A stretch of DNA of 64,000 bases from Cognatundibacterium crateris. Lineage in GTDB: Bacteria > Pseudomonadota > Gammaproteobacteria > Burkholderiales > Burkholderiaceae_D. This document shows positions 30,732 through 38,949 of this stretch, piece by piece. Below the pieces are notes generated by a model, which was not told where the DNA came from, made no database searches, and worked only from the letters and a program-made list of their open reading frames with translations. The DNA lies in NCBI RefSeq assembly GCF_010078235.1, contig NZ_JAABOS010000010.1, positions 62,001-126,000 of the forward strand, in the 5' to 3' direction. Position numbers and translations under genes: made by a program. The first letter of the stretch is position 1. Every line of letters begins with the position of its first letter.

Positions 30732-31136
30732 TCATGGCTCCTTGTGCCTTATCTGGACCGCATTACCCAGCTCCAACTCTTCATACATCGCGATCTTGCG
30801 CTGTAAGACTTGCAGGTTGCTGTGTAATTCAGCCAGGTTCTGTTCCACGCTATGCGTATGCGCAATCAGCAAAGCTTTGCGTGCAGCCACACTCTGAACG
30901 GTATTTCCTTGCCGCCGCCATGCCGCATATTGCAGCATGTCGCGTACCGGCAAACCGGTGCGGCGCAGCTTGAGCAGGAACGCTATCCACAGCAAATCTT
31001 CTTCGCGAAATAAGCGGTGGCTATTGTCGCGCCGGCTGATGGGATCGAGCAAACCGATGCGCTCGTAATAGCGCAAGGTATGCACACTGAGTCCGGTCGC
31101 TGCGGCGGCCTGTTGTATCGTCAGAGTCGTGGTCAT
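30732..31136 (-). CDS. MerR-family transcriptional regulator
   Basis: A 134-residue DNA-distorting regulator. The winged helix-turn-helix is clear: [27 protein letters not shown], then [19 protein letters not shown], followed by a dimerising coiled coil (about 80-125). It lacks the paired cysteines of metal sensors, so it fits the aldehyde- or stress-sensing subgroup (AdhR/NmlR-like). The ATG at 31136 is chosen because it sets the domain at the N-terminus; a GTG nine codons upstream would overlap the operator. It is the first gene of a two-gene operon with the aldo/keto reductase and probably controls its own promoter. Confidence 0.9.
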   Translation of the reverse strand: MTTTLTIQQAAAATGLSVHTLRYYERIGLLDPISRRDNSHRLFREEDLLWIAFLLKLRRTGLPVRDMLQYAAWRRQGNTVQSVAARKALLIAHTHSVEQNLAELHSNLQVLQRKIAMYEELELGNAVQIRHKEP

Positions 31137-31152
31137 GGGTATAGTCTGGGGG

Positions 31153-31173
31153 TTGGAGTGCACTCTAAGTCAA
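31153..31173 (-). promoter_or_regulatory. Candidate MerR-type operator and -35 element
   Basis: On the minus strand a -35-like TTGACT runs straight into the near-palindrome TTAGAGTGCACTCCAA (one mismatch), which ends 16 bp before the chosen MerR-gene start. A dyad overlapping a long spacer is the classic MerR-family arrangement. The -10 is uncertain (GACTAT or TATACC, both at a longer than usual spacing), and would put the transcript start at or near the start codon. Confidence 0.55.
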
Positions 31174-31713
31174 CTAGCATAGTAAATTGTTTGCGAAAGA
31201 CGTACTTACTGAGCTAGTCGAGTAGTTTCCTAACTTTGTGTATGCTATTTATTATTCATCTCTTTTTTGCAATTTGATAAAGGAAAAAAGACTGCATGAA
31301 AATCACTATCATCGTTGGACTATCAGCTAGTTTTTCGATTATGCTAAAAAAAATGCTATTCATTTAAATCTCCAAAAAGTAAAAAAAATAACTGCTCGAA
31401 TTTCCTGGCAGTTACATCATTTGATGGACTAAAAGCCTATGAGTAGATGAGATGGCGGCTTTCTTATCCAATTGTGCAACCGAAGGCCAATGAGCTAAAA
31501 ACCAACATTAATTCGTAAATCTCAGCAAAAATATCGCCCGACATTTCGGTCTGTACCGGAATGCTGTCCAAGCTCTCCGAATTGCACTATAGTAAGAACA
31601 ACTGCGTGCTGCGTAACAACGCCTGTCTGACGCGCATATTGCCTCTCTGCTGTACCCCTAAGCTGTGTCATGTCCTTTAACCTTGCCAACTCAGTTACTG
31701 AAAGCCGGGAAAT
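31174..31713. other. AT-rich intergenic region with an isolated minus-strand terminator
   Basis: These 540 bases have lower GC than the neighbours. A 23-codon frame (31296-31367) starts 11 nt after AAAGGA and encodes a hydrophobic peptide (MKITIIVGLSASFSIMLKKM); it is not convincing on its own. A terminator-like hairpin faces left (31381-31414). The right part shows nothing recognisable. Confidence 0.4.
31381..31414 (-). terminator. Minus-strand terminator-like hairpin without an obvious gene
   Basis: Read on the minus strand: TAACTGC, a 12-nt loop, GCAGTTA, then eight T residues preceded by none. No leftward gene ends just before it, so it may terminate an unrecognised RNA or antisense transcript. 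Confidence 0.5.
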
Positions 31714-32823
31714 ATGAACACTACCGTACAGAGTAATTTCTTCACCTGCCCTGAGTTCCTGAAAATGGAACGCACCATCATTGATGATTTTGTCGATTGC
31801 ACACGTGAGTGTTGTATCGAAGTGGATTCCTGCGTCAAGGCTCTGAACCGCCATGGTGGCTCGGAATACATACATCGTATGTTCCGCTCCATGCACTCGC
31901 TCAAAGGCAATTGCCAGATGGTGGGACTGGCGCCATTCAATGCGCTGATGCACAGGATAGAGGAAATTTTTTCTGTGCTGCGCGCGCATCCGGAACAGTA
32001 TTTTCCTGAGCTGGGTGAGTTTTTACTGCTGGCGACCGATGAAATTGAACAGTTACTCATGGAGCTGATTAATGAAGGCGCTGGTGACGAGCAGCGGCGT
32101 GCACGGCTGGCAGCTGTGTGTGAGGAATTACAAAAACGTAGCGCCGCGGGTTTGCGCTCTGAGTATTTCCGCGATGCGATTATTGCCTTAGGCGGCAGGG
32201 TATCTTCCAAAACTGAGCCAGCCAAGACTGAACGCACAGTACAGGCGCTGCCTGCTGATCTGGTGCTGATGCAAAACTGGGCTTCTTATATCGATAATCT
32301 GAGCATTTTCCGTAAAAATCGCAGTACGCAGACGGTGCAATTGGCAGAGGCACTGAATCAGGCAGTCGGTACGGTGGTCGACCCGGATCAGTTACAGGCA
32401 GCGGTATTAATGCATGACTTAGGGATGGCCTTTATTCCTCACTCCATCTTTAACAAAGAAGGACATCTTTCACGTGAGGAGCAGCGCATCATCCAGGAAC
32501 ATGTGCTGATCGGATATCAGATGTTGCAGCGTTTTTCCGGTTGGGATGAAGCTGCAAAAATGGTGCTCGATCATCACGAGTTCTATGACGGCAGCGGTTA
32601 TCCGAATCGTTTGAGTGGTGAGCAAATCCATCCCGGCGGCCGCATGCTGGCGATTATCGATACCTTCTGTTCGATCACAACGGAACGTTCAGACCGTAGT
32701 TATAAAAAGAGTCTGCTCAGCGCCATTTCAGAAATCAATGCCAATATCGAAGTGCAGTTTGATCCCAAGCTGGTGACCGCCTTCAATGATGTGGTGCGTG
32801 GTTTGATGATGAAACAAAATTAG
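31714..32823 (+). CDS. Hpt domain fused to an HD-GYP domain
   Basis: A signalling protein of 369 residues. The N-terminal third (about 15-125) is a histidine-phosphotransfer domain with the phospho-accepting H61 in MHSLKGN. The C-terminal half (about 185-365) is an HD-GYP domain, the family that hydrolyses cyclic di-GMP: MHDLG (H234, D235), EHVLIGYQML (H263), HHEFYDGSGYP (287-296) and IIDTFCSIT (D317). The first metal-ligand region, normally containing His in an HS.RV-like motif, reads KNRSTQTVQL, so one or two ligands are missing and activity is uncertain. HD-GYP domains usually follow receiver domains; fusion to Hpt suggests input from a phosphorelay. It stands alone. Confidence 0.88.
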   Translation: MNTTVQSNFFTCPEFLKMERTIIDDFVDCTRECCIEVDSCVKALNRHGGSEYIHRMFRSMHSLKGNCQMVGLAPFNALMHRIEEIFSVLRAHPEQYFPELGEFLLLATDEIEQLLMELINEGAGDEQRRARLAAVCEELQKRSAAGLRSEYFRDAIIALGGRVSSKTEPAKTERTVQALPADLVLMQNWASYIDNLSIFRKNRSTQTVQLAEALNQAVGTVVDPDQLQAAVLMHDLGMAFIPHSIFNKEGHLSREEQRIIQEHVLIGYQMLQRFSGWDEAAKMVLDHHEFYDGSGYPNRLSGEQIHPGGRMLAIIDTFCSITTERSDRSYKKSLLSAISEINANIEVQFDPKLVTAFNDVVRGLMMKQN

Positions 32824-32886
32824 TCTCAGGGCTGAGCTGCCCTGAGTTCGCAATAACGACACTGAAGGCTGCATCCAGGCCGTATT

Positions 32887-34152
32887 TCAGAACGCCCAGT
32901 TAGCCGCAACATAGGCGCTGTGGCTGCCAGGCAGCTGTCGGACTACCGCCTGTTGCGGGCCATTCAGCAGACGCAGACCGGCCTGCCAGCGCCAGCGGTC
33001 ACCCTGCCATTCCACACTGAAGCTGCTGATTCTGCCGCCATCTTCCGGCATCCACAGCACGTCGATGGCCGTCTGCCAGGCTTCTTGCTGATGGCTCCAG
33101 CGTGCAAACAGATTGTGGCGGCGCAGATTGCTGGCTGCGTTGAATGCGGTATTCTGCCAGGCCAGATTCGCAGCCGCCGCTGTCTGCCATCCAGCTTGCC
33201 TTGCGATCACTTGCAAGCGCTGGTTATGCTGCAGCCACTGCTGCCAGTCAGACTGGCTGCGCGCACTGCCGTCATACCAGTATTCCAAAAAAAAACTATG
33301 CTGATCTTCAGTGGTCAGATTCGCCCCCAGCAACAACTGGCTGACTTGCTTTTGCATGCCCCATTGCCAGGGCGTGCTGCGTGCCAACCCGCTGCCACCC
33401 ACATACTGAAGCTGGTTTGCCTGTTGCTGGTAACGCAGCGAGCCATGTAATTCCATCGCATCGTTGGCGACCCAGGAAAAGGCCGCTCCCAGACTGGCCT
33501 GAGTCTGCTGACCATAACGTGCAAAGCCATGCCAGTCCACATTGCCGCTGCGTTGATACCAGCGTGCCGCCAATGCCTGCTCCTGATCACACTCGCAGTT
33601 GTTCTGGTGTGCGGGATGCACCCAGACCAGACTCAGTGCCTGCTCAGCCGTAAAATAATCCAGACTGACCAGCGGCTTACCTATCGCGGTCTGGCTGATC
33701 AGACTGCGCCGGGTTTCCTGCTGAATCACATCATTCGGGCGAAAGCCATAACCCACATCCCAGGCGATGATTTTTTTACCCGCGCTCAATTGCCAGGCAC
33801 CCAGATCCAGATTGCCATACAGCTCATTCAGCCATGCCGTGGCATGAGAGGCATTGCCATCATTTTTTTCTGCATGGGTAGTCACCGTGCTGTGCAGATT
33901 CCGGTATTGCGCCTTCAGTTCCAGCTCAGTTTGTAGGCTGCTTTGCACAGTGCTGATGAGGCCGGGTTGCAGTTGCTCTGCCTGCGCAGCCGGGCCGCCA
34001 GTATTGCGCCGGGTCGAACTGAGCAAAGTGCGCCAGTTGCCGCTATAGCTGAAATCGTTTTCTGCGGCCTGTGCCGGTGGCATCAGCCAGCCTGATAACA
34101 GCAATGCGGCTACCAGGCCGGGGCCAGAGCGGGAAGGTTTGAGTGCAGACAT
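32887..34152 (-). CDS. Predicted outer-membrane beta-barrel protein of the export operon
   Basis: A 421-residue secreted protein of no family I can name. A signal peptide (hydrophobic GLVAALLLSGWLMPPAQAA) is followed by alternating polar/aromatic strands rich in Trp, Gln and Tyr through to a C-terminal AYVAANWAF ending in Phe, as outer-membrane barrels do. A CEC pair lies near residue 190. GGAG stands 9 nt before the ATG at 34152, which removes the overlap with the upstream LolA-like gene that a longer start would give. It is the last gene in a five-gene operon with an ABC exporter. A role as the outer-membrane acceptor or pore is inference from position and barrel features. Confidence 0.72.
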   Translation of the reverse strand: MSALKPSRSGPGLVAALLLSGWLMPPAQAAENDFSYSGNWRTLLSSTRRNTGGPAAQAEQLQPGLISTVQSSLQTELELKAQYRNLHSTVTTHAEKNDGNASHATAWLNELYGNLDLGAWQLSAGKKIIAWDVGYGFRPNDVIQQETRRSLISQTAIGKPLVSLDYFTAEQALSLVWVHPAHQNNCECDQEQALAARWYQRSGNVDWHGFARYGQQTQASLGAAFSWVANDAMELHGSLRYQQQANQLQYVGGSGLARSTPWQWGMQKQVSQLLLGANLTTEDQHSFFLEYWYDGSARSQSDWQQWLQHNQRLQVIARQAGWQTAAAANLAWQNTAFNAASNLRRHNLFARWSHQQEAWQTAIDVLWMPEDGGRISSFSVEWQGDRWRWQAGLRLLNGPQQAVVRQLPGSHSAYVAANWAF

Positions 34153-34157
34153 GAGGC

Positions 34158-34913
34158 TCACTCCAATACCGGATTTTTCGCCAGGAACATGGGATTCAGC
34201 CATGCTTCCGGTACGGTTTTCGAATGGCGGCTCAGATAGCGTATGCGTGTCTCTTTGTGGCTGCTGAGCTGATCGCTCAGGCGCATTTCCACTACCGCAG
34301 ACGGAGCCTGCGTTTTATCCATCACAAAGCTCGCTTGTTTCGCCAGCTTCTCAGATTGCACGTATAAGTCAGCTTTGAGTGGTTCGTAATATTTTTTACC
34401 TACCCACAGTTCTATATGCTGATAGGCCAGACTTTTACGACTCGCATCCAGCCGCAAATGCAGGCAGGGCTGATTGCCGCATACTTCCTCGCCGCTCAGG
34501 GTGGCTTGATAATCATCGGCCCAGTTCATGGTCGCGATATCGCCGACCGAGGCATCACCGAGTAATTTCTGCATTGCTGTGATACGCATGGGGCGCTGAC
34601 TGCCCGGCAGCAGCATCCAGAAATCATCGCACGACATCAACACCTTTTGTCCTTTTTCCGCCGGGCTTTGCATCAAGACCAGTGACTGGCGCTGGGCCTG
34701 GCTATACACGCGGTATTTGCGTTCTTTTTCCAGCGTTCCATCACGCAGATAGGTAGTGATTTCGGTTTCAACCTGCATATTGCCGCCACCGGTGCGCAGC
34801 TGATCGGTGGTTTTGATGATCTGGCTCACCTCAGTGGCCTGTGCGGCGCTCAGACTGAACAGGCAGCCCAGTGTCAGGAGGGTGATGCAGCCAGGGTAGC
34901 GTAAGTTTTTCAT
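34158..34913 (-). CDS. LolA-like periplasmic outer-membrane lipoprotein-sorting protein
   Basis: A 251-residue secreted protein of the COG2834 type (LolA/LolB fold). It starts with a signal peptide (MKNLRYPGCITLLTLGCLFS, cleavage near ATE). The family features are a run of beta strands carrying RKYRVYSQAQRQSLVLMQSP, then DDFWMLLPGSQRPMRI followed by the GDASVGDIA segment, which corresponds to the LP..R.RRI...GSFMGSDFSYED pattern of these proteins. Relatives usually sit next to an RND-type exporter and carry hydrophobic ligands across the periplasm; here the partner is a MacB/FtsX-type permease. Start at 34913 follows GGAAAAGATC. It lies 13 bp after the permease gene. Confidence 0.82.
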   Translation of the reverse strand: MKNLRYPGCITLLTLGCLFSLSAAQATEVSQIIKTTDQLRTGGGNMQVETEITTYLRDGTLEKERKYRVYSQAQRQSLVLMQSPAEKGQKVLMSCDDFWMLLPGSQRPMRITAMQKLLGDASVGDIATMNWADDYQATLSGEEVCGNQPCLHLRLDASRKSLAYQHIELWVGKKYYEPLKADLYVQSEKLAKQASFVMDKTQAPSAVVEMRLSDQLSSHKETRIRYLSRHSKTVPEAWLNPMFLAKNPVLE

Positions 34914-34926
34914 GATCTTTTCCAGT

Positions 34927-36156
34927 TCAGGTATGGGCCAGCGCATCAACCACAGGCTGGTTCAGGGTACGGCGCGCAATCAGTGCAGAGGACAGCATGG
35001 ACAGTACAATCATGCCGCTGATAGTCAGCACATACATGTTCAGGTCCAGACTGATCAGCAAGGGATAACCGGTAGAGCGGCCGGGTGGTGGCGGCATTTG
35101 CACCGGGAACACGGTCAACAGCAAGGCTACAGCGACTGCGATGGCTGCGCCCAGTAAAGCACCACTGCCACCGAGGAACATGCCTTCATACGAAAAACTG
35201 CGTATCAGTTCGCCGGGCAGGGTACCCATGGCACGCAGACTACCGGTTTCGCGGGTTCTTTCTATGATGGCCATCGCCATCGCATTGGCCACCACAAACA
35301 CCACGATCAGGCTGATGATGAAACCCAGCGCACCGAAAATCCGGTTATACAATTCCCGCACCGATTTATAGAAAAAAGCCTGATCTTCCCAGTTCTGTAT
35401 GGTGAGCCCGTTCAGTTGTTGCCGCAGTCTTTGCTGCGCTTCCGGCGTCGCCTGCATGCTGTTCAGGAATACGCCCAGACTGCTGACCTTATCGGTATGC
35501 AGCAGACTTTGTGCGGTGTGGATGCCGGTGTAAATCAGACGTTTGTCGATGTCGGGTATGCCGGTAGTGACGATGCCACGCACATTCACATCCATGGCAT
35601 TCAGCGCGCCCTCTGTGGTGCTGACCATCAGTGTGAGATTGCTGCCGGGTGTGGCTTTCAGACTGCGCGCCAGGGCTTCGCCGATAACAATGTCGGTACT
35701 ATTCGGGTCTTGCAGTATGCTGCCAGCCACGACTTTGAGGAAAGGACCTTTGACGGCAAACTCTGCATCTGCATCTATGCCTACGCCCAGCATAATGGTG
35801 GACTTATCGCCATTGCTGATCAATCCGCTGAATTCTACGCGTGGCAGTACATAACGTACCGCAGGGTCGCTCAGGATTTGCTTATCCAGCTGTGCCACAT
35901 TGCTGAGTCCATATTGCAGCGGTGTGTCTTCTTCTTTATCAAAGTGCTCTGCCGTACCGACGATCAGATGCCCGCTGCTGCGCGCGGCGGACTGCGCCAG
36001 ACCTTCGTAAGTCGAATAAGCGAAACCACCTGCGAGCAGTAATGCAGCCGACCCCAGTGCGGCGACACTGACGGTGACTAAAGAGCGGCGCCGGTTGCGC
36101 AAGGCATTGTGAAAGGCAAAGCGCAGCCAGGTGCTTTCTAAACCGAATTGTTTCAT
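34927..36156 (-). CDS. MacB/FtsX-type ABC transporter permease
   Basis: Inner-membrane subunit (409 residues) of a MacB/LolCE-type ABC exporter, which works by mechanotransmission rather than moving substrate through a channel. Topology as expected: helix 1 near residues 27-50, a large periplasmic domain of about 230 residues, and three C-terminal helices (about 275-300, 330-355, 375-395). The RTRETGSLRAMGTLPGEL segment is the conserved cytoplasmic coupling region. The start codon overlaps the ATPase stop by ATGA, so translation is coupled. With the LolA-like protein downstream, this is a LolCE-like arrangement, but the protein is shorter in homology to LolC/E than to generic MacB permeases. 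Confidence 0.92.
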   Translation of the reverse strand: MKQFGLESTWLRFAFHNALRNRRRSLVTVSVAALGSAALLLAGGFAYSTYEGLAQSAARSSGHLIVGTAEHFDKEEDTPLQYGLSNVAQLDKQILSDPAVRYVLPRVEFSGLISNGDKSTIMLGVGIDADAEFAVKGPFLKVVAGSILQDPNSTDIVIGEALARSLKATPGSNLTLMVSTTEGALNAMDVNVRGIVTTGIPDIDKRLIYTGIHTAQSLLHTDKVSSLGVFLNSMQATPEAQQRLRQQLNGLTIQNWEDQAFFYKSVRELYNRIFGALGFIISLIVVFVVANAMAMAIIERTRETGSLRAMGTLPGELIRSFSYEGMFLGGSGALLGAAIAVAVALLLTVFPVQMPPPPGRSTGYPLLISLDLNMYVLTISGMIVLSMLSSALIARRTLNQPVVDALAHT

Positions 36157-36824
36157 TGCAGTCTCCCATCCAGTAAATGCACAATACGGTCAGCACGACG
36201 GGTTAAACGCTCATCATGACTGGCGATCACAAACGCCGCTCCTTCAGCCTGACCGCGTTCACGCATCAGGTCCAACACCTGATCTGCGGTGACTGAGTCC
36301 AGACTGGCTGTCGGTTCATCGGCGATCACTAAAGCCGGACGTTTGATCAGTGCACGCGCAATTGCTACCCGCTGGCGCTGGCCGCCGGACAAGGCATCCG
36401 GCCTGTGCTGCGCATGTTCTTCCAGCCCTACCGCCTTGAGTTGTGCCGCCACTCTGGCTTTGCGCTCTGCTTCCGGCACGCCATTTAAGAACAAGGGATA
36501 GTCGACGTTTTCTGCCACCGTCATGACCGGTACCAGATTGAAACTCTGGAAAATAAAGCCTATGGTTTGACGTCTTTGCAGTGTCAGTTCGCGTTCGGAC
36601 AAACTGGCGATATCGCTGCCCTGTATCACAACCTGGCCCTGATCGGCATGATCAATCAGCCCGCACAGATTCAGTATCGTGCTTTTGCCGCTGCCGGAAG
36701 GGCCGGTCAGGGCCAGCAATTCTCCCGCCTGCACTTGCAAATCCACGCCACGCAATGCACGCACCAGATGCTGACCCAGCTGATAGGATTTATGCACACC
36801 GTGCAATTCAATGACGGTTTTCAT
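36153..36824 (-). CDS. LolD/MacB-type ABC transporter ATP-binding protein
   Basis: The 223-residue cytosolic ATPase that drives the adjacent permease. Walker A is GPSGSGKST, the Q loop is [19 protein letters not shown], the ABC signature is [15 protein letters not shown], Walker B is [13 protein letters not shown], and the H loop lies in IASHDERL. The AENV...Y segment and short length are typical of the LolD/MacB/YbbA group. It overlaps both neighbours by ATGA, which makes a tightly coupled block with the upstream secreted protein gene and the downstream permease gene. Confidence 0.95.
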   Translation of the reverse strand: MKTVIELHGVHKSYQLGQHLVRALRGVDLQVQAGELLALTGPSGSGKSTILNLCGLIDHADQGQVVIQGSDIASLSERELTLQRRQTIGFIFQSFNLVPVMTVAENVDYPLFLNGVPEAERKARVAAQLKAVGLEEHAQHRPDALSGGQRQRVAIARALIKRPALVIADEPTASLDSVTADQVLDLMRERGQAEGAAFVIASHDERLTRRADRIVHLLDGRLQ

Positions 36825-37453
36825 GCGCTTAATCCTTGCAGAAATTGTTTGGCTTTTTCTGCTTGCGGTGCCTGATTGCGTATCACTTCTTCCGCCAGTT
36901 TTTTTGCATCGGCATTGCGTTTTTGTTGCTGCGCCAGACGCGCCGCCCGCATCCAGACTTCGCCCCGGAAGCCCAGCTCTGCAGTCGACAACTGCGGATG
37001 GGCCAGTATGTCGTCCAGTAGTTTCTGGCCACGTGGCTGACGGTTCATGAATTCCGGCACTGCCAGAAACGTCGAGGCGGCGACAAATTTGACTTCCAGC
37101 AGTTGTAAGACATTGCCGTGCATTTGCGCCGGTTCTTTATCAGCCAACACCAGCGCCTTATCGATCATGGCCAGACCTTCTTCGGCATACGACATTTTTT
37201 TCCAGGGAAAGATGGTGGTGGTTGCCAGCTTGCTGGTTGCTGCACCGGTATACGCCATCAGCAAAGGCTGACCCGGCTCGGCTTTGAGCAAATCCTGAAA
37301 GGCTTTGGCGGCGCGCTCTTCATTGCCAGCGCTGGCGCGGAAGGCTTGAAACGCCGTCTGGAACTCAGGCTCGGAATAGGCATGCGCTTGCGGCATAGAC
37401 AAAGCGTAAGCACACACAGTGAATAACAGGGCGGTCATCGATTGGCGGTACAT
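36821..37453 (-). CDS. Secreted alpha-helical (TPR-like) protein, first gene of the export operon
   Basis: A 210-residue protein of no named family. A signal peptide (MYRQSMTALLFTVCAYALSM, cleavage after AHA) precedes an all-helical mature part with repeats resembling tetratricopeptide units (AFQDLLKAEPGQPLLMAYTG, later AELGFRGEVWMRAARLAQQQ and a Lys/Glu-rich final helix). AAGGAG 6 nt before the ATG at 37453 fixes the start; a longer reading frame upstream has no signal. Its stop overlaps the ATPase start (ATGA). A TPR-like partner in the periplasm could act as scaffold or substrate adaptor for the exporter; this is inference. Confidence 0.72.
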   Translation of the reverse strand: MYRQSMTALLFTVCAYALSMPQAHAYSEPEFQTAFQAFRASAGNEERAAKAFQDLLKAEPGQPLLMAYTGAATSKLATTTIFPWKKMSYAEEGLAMIDKALVLADKEPAQMHGNVLQLLEVKFVAASTFLAVPEFMNRQPRGQKLLDDILAHPQLSTAELGFRGEVWMRAARLAQQQKRNADAKKLAEEVIRNQAPQAEKAKQFLQGLSA

Positions 37454-37785
37454 GGTGTTCTCCTTGGTTGATCGGTTTGGGACTGATCGCAGCTTAAAGA
37501 GGGCAGACCTGGCCGGCGACTGAAATGCGACATATGGCGGCATCTTGTCGTGAATGCCTTTCCAGCTGGCGCGAAATGCAGGGCACACATCTTGTGCAAA
37601 AACTTAGGAGGAGAGAAGAAATATGTCTGTTTGATCATGCCAAGCTGTCCCGACTTGGGTAGACTGCTGGCTTTTAAACAGCCCGTTGCTTTTCCCTTGC
37701 TTTACCTGTCTGTTAGGCGGGATAGCTATCAACATCAGAGGTGAATAGCAACTGACGGCAGGATTGCAAACAACAGGAGATAAAA
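37454..37785. other. Divergent intergenic region of the export operon and TMEM175-like gene
   Basis: These 332 bases separate divergent start codons and must contain both promoters. I see no strong consensus promoter, operator palindrome or small gene in them. Confidence 0.4.
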
Positions 37786-38373
37786 ATGGGTAAAACCCGC
37801 TTAGAAGCATTCAGCGATGGTGTGATCGCGATCTTGATTACGATTATGGTATTGGAAATGAAGGTGCCACATGGCGCGGATTTATCGGCACTAATGCCTG
37901 TACTGCCGGTTTTTCTGAGTTATGTGCTGAGCTTTATTTATGTCGGTATTTACTGGAATAATCACCATCACATGATGCATACCTGCAAAAAGGTCACTGG
38001 CGGCATATTGTGGGCTAATCTGCATTTGTTGTTCAGCTTATCGCTGATACCGTTTGCCACTGGCTGGATGGGCGAGAATCATTTCGCCATGATGCCGGTG
38101 GCTTTGTATGGTGTGGTCTTGCTGTGGTCAGCATTTGCTTACTTTATTCTGCAGATTCTGATCATCCGCAGTCAAGGCGAGCATTCCTTATTGAAGCAGG
38201 CCGTGGGCAGCGACTGGAAAGGAAAAATGTCGCCAGTGTTATATTTAATCGGGATCATTTTTGCCTTCTGGATGCCACAGATTTCTATGCTCACGTATGT
38301 CCTGGTTGCCTTGATCTGGCTGGTGCCTGACCGTCGAATAGAAAGAGCGATTTCCGGCACCCATGAAGGCTAA
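37786..38373 (+). CDS. TMEM175-family (DUF1211) potassium-channel-like membrane protein
   Basis: A 195-residue inner-membrane protein with about five to six helices. The first helix carries the family signature RLEAFSDGVIAILITIMVLE (the R...FSDG motif of bacterial and animal TMEM175 potassium channels). The second and third helices contain YVGIYWNNHHHMMH and LWANLHLLFSLSLIPFATGW. A single repeat per polypeptide, as here, is the bacterial form and should tetramerise. AGGAG precedes the ATG. It is transcribed alone, between the divergent export operon and a convergent hypothetical gene. Potassium conductance is known for relatives and not shown here. Confidence 0.9.
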   Translation: MGKTRLEAFSDGVIAILITIMVLEMKVPHGADLSALMPVLPVFLSYVLSFIYVGIYWNNHHHMMHTCKKVTGGILWANLHLLFSLSLIPFATGWMGENHFAMMPVALYGVVLLWSAFAYFILQILIIRSQGEHSLLKQAVGSDWKGKMSPVLYLIGIIFAFWMPQISMLTYVLVALIWLVPDRRIERAISGTHEG

Positions 38374-38385
38374 GCCTGACGCTGT

Positions 38386-38937
38386 TTATTCGGCTATGGC
38401 TGGCGCTGTATTGCAGATACTTGTACTGTGAGTCCCTCCATGTAGCGTCAGCCTTAATTGCTGGCAAATTTGCGCCAGTGGTGCATATTGCTGCCAGTCT
38501 TGCTGAGTGATATCGGTCCAGACCACAATTTCCTGTTGGGTATTCCTGCTACGGATGTGTTGGACAGTATGGCTCAGCCATTTGATGCTAGGCAGATCCA
38601 AGTCCCTTGCGATGCAAGGAAATACGATACGGTCTGGTTGCCATTGTTTCAGAAATGCTTCTTTACATTGATGCTGCTGCAGATGCAGCAGCAAATCCTG
38701 ATACGGCCCGGCAAGCTGATTGAGCTCGGTGGCGAGACTCCCGGCAGCAATCTGATAGGCAGGCGCGTTCAATTTCCATAGACGGATGTACCATCCATCA
38801 CCGTTGTCTGCATGCAGCTGTTCAGCGGACAAGACATTCCGGCCATGCAGCGCACGGAATTGCGCAAGCGTCTTTAACAATTGGCGTGAGAAGCAGAGAT
38901 GGGTTGTTTGAGGTGGTGCAATGATCTGGGTATACAT
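38386..38937 (-). CDS. Hypothetical protein, downstream in the DapA-like operon
   Basis: A predicted soluble 183-residue protein that I do not recognise. There is no signal peptide or membrane helix. It is Gln-rich (many LQQHQ-, QQDWQQ-like runs) with Trp residues spread through; a QEIVVWTDITQQDW stretch looks like a buried strand with an acidic end. It starts 12 bp after the membrane-protein gene, with GGA upstream of the ATG, so it is probably co-transcribed with it and the DapA-like lyase. It ends 13 bp before the end of the convergent TMEM175-like gene. Confidence 0.6.
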   Translation of the reverse strand: MYTQIIAPPQTTHLCFSRQLLKTLAQFRALHGRNVLSAEQLHADNGDGWYIRLWKLNAPAYQIAAGSLATELNQLAGPYQDLLLHLQQHQCKEAFLKQWQPDRIVFPCIARDLDLPSIKWLSHTVQHIRSRNTQQEIVVWTDITQQDWQQYAPLAQICQQLRLTLHGGTHSTSICNTAPAIAE

Positions 38938-38949
38938 GGCTGATTCCGG

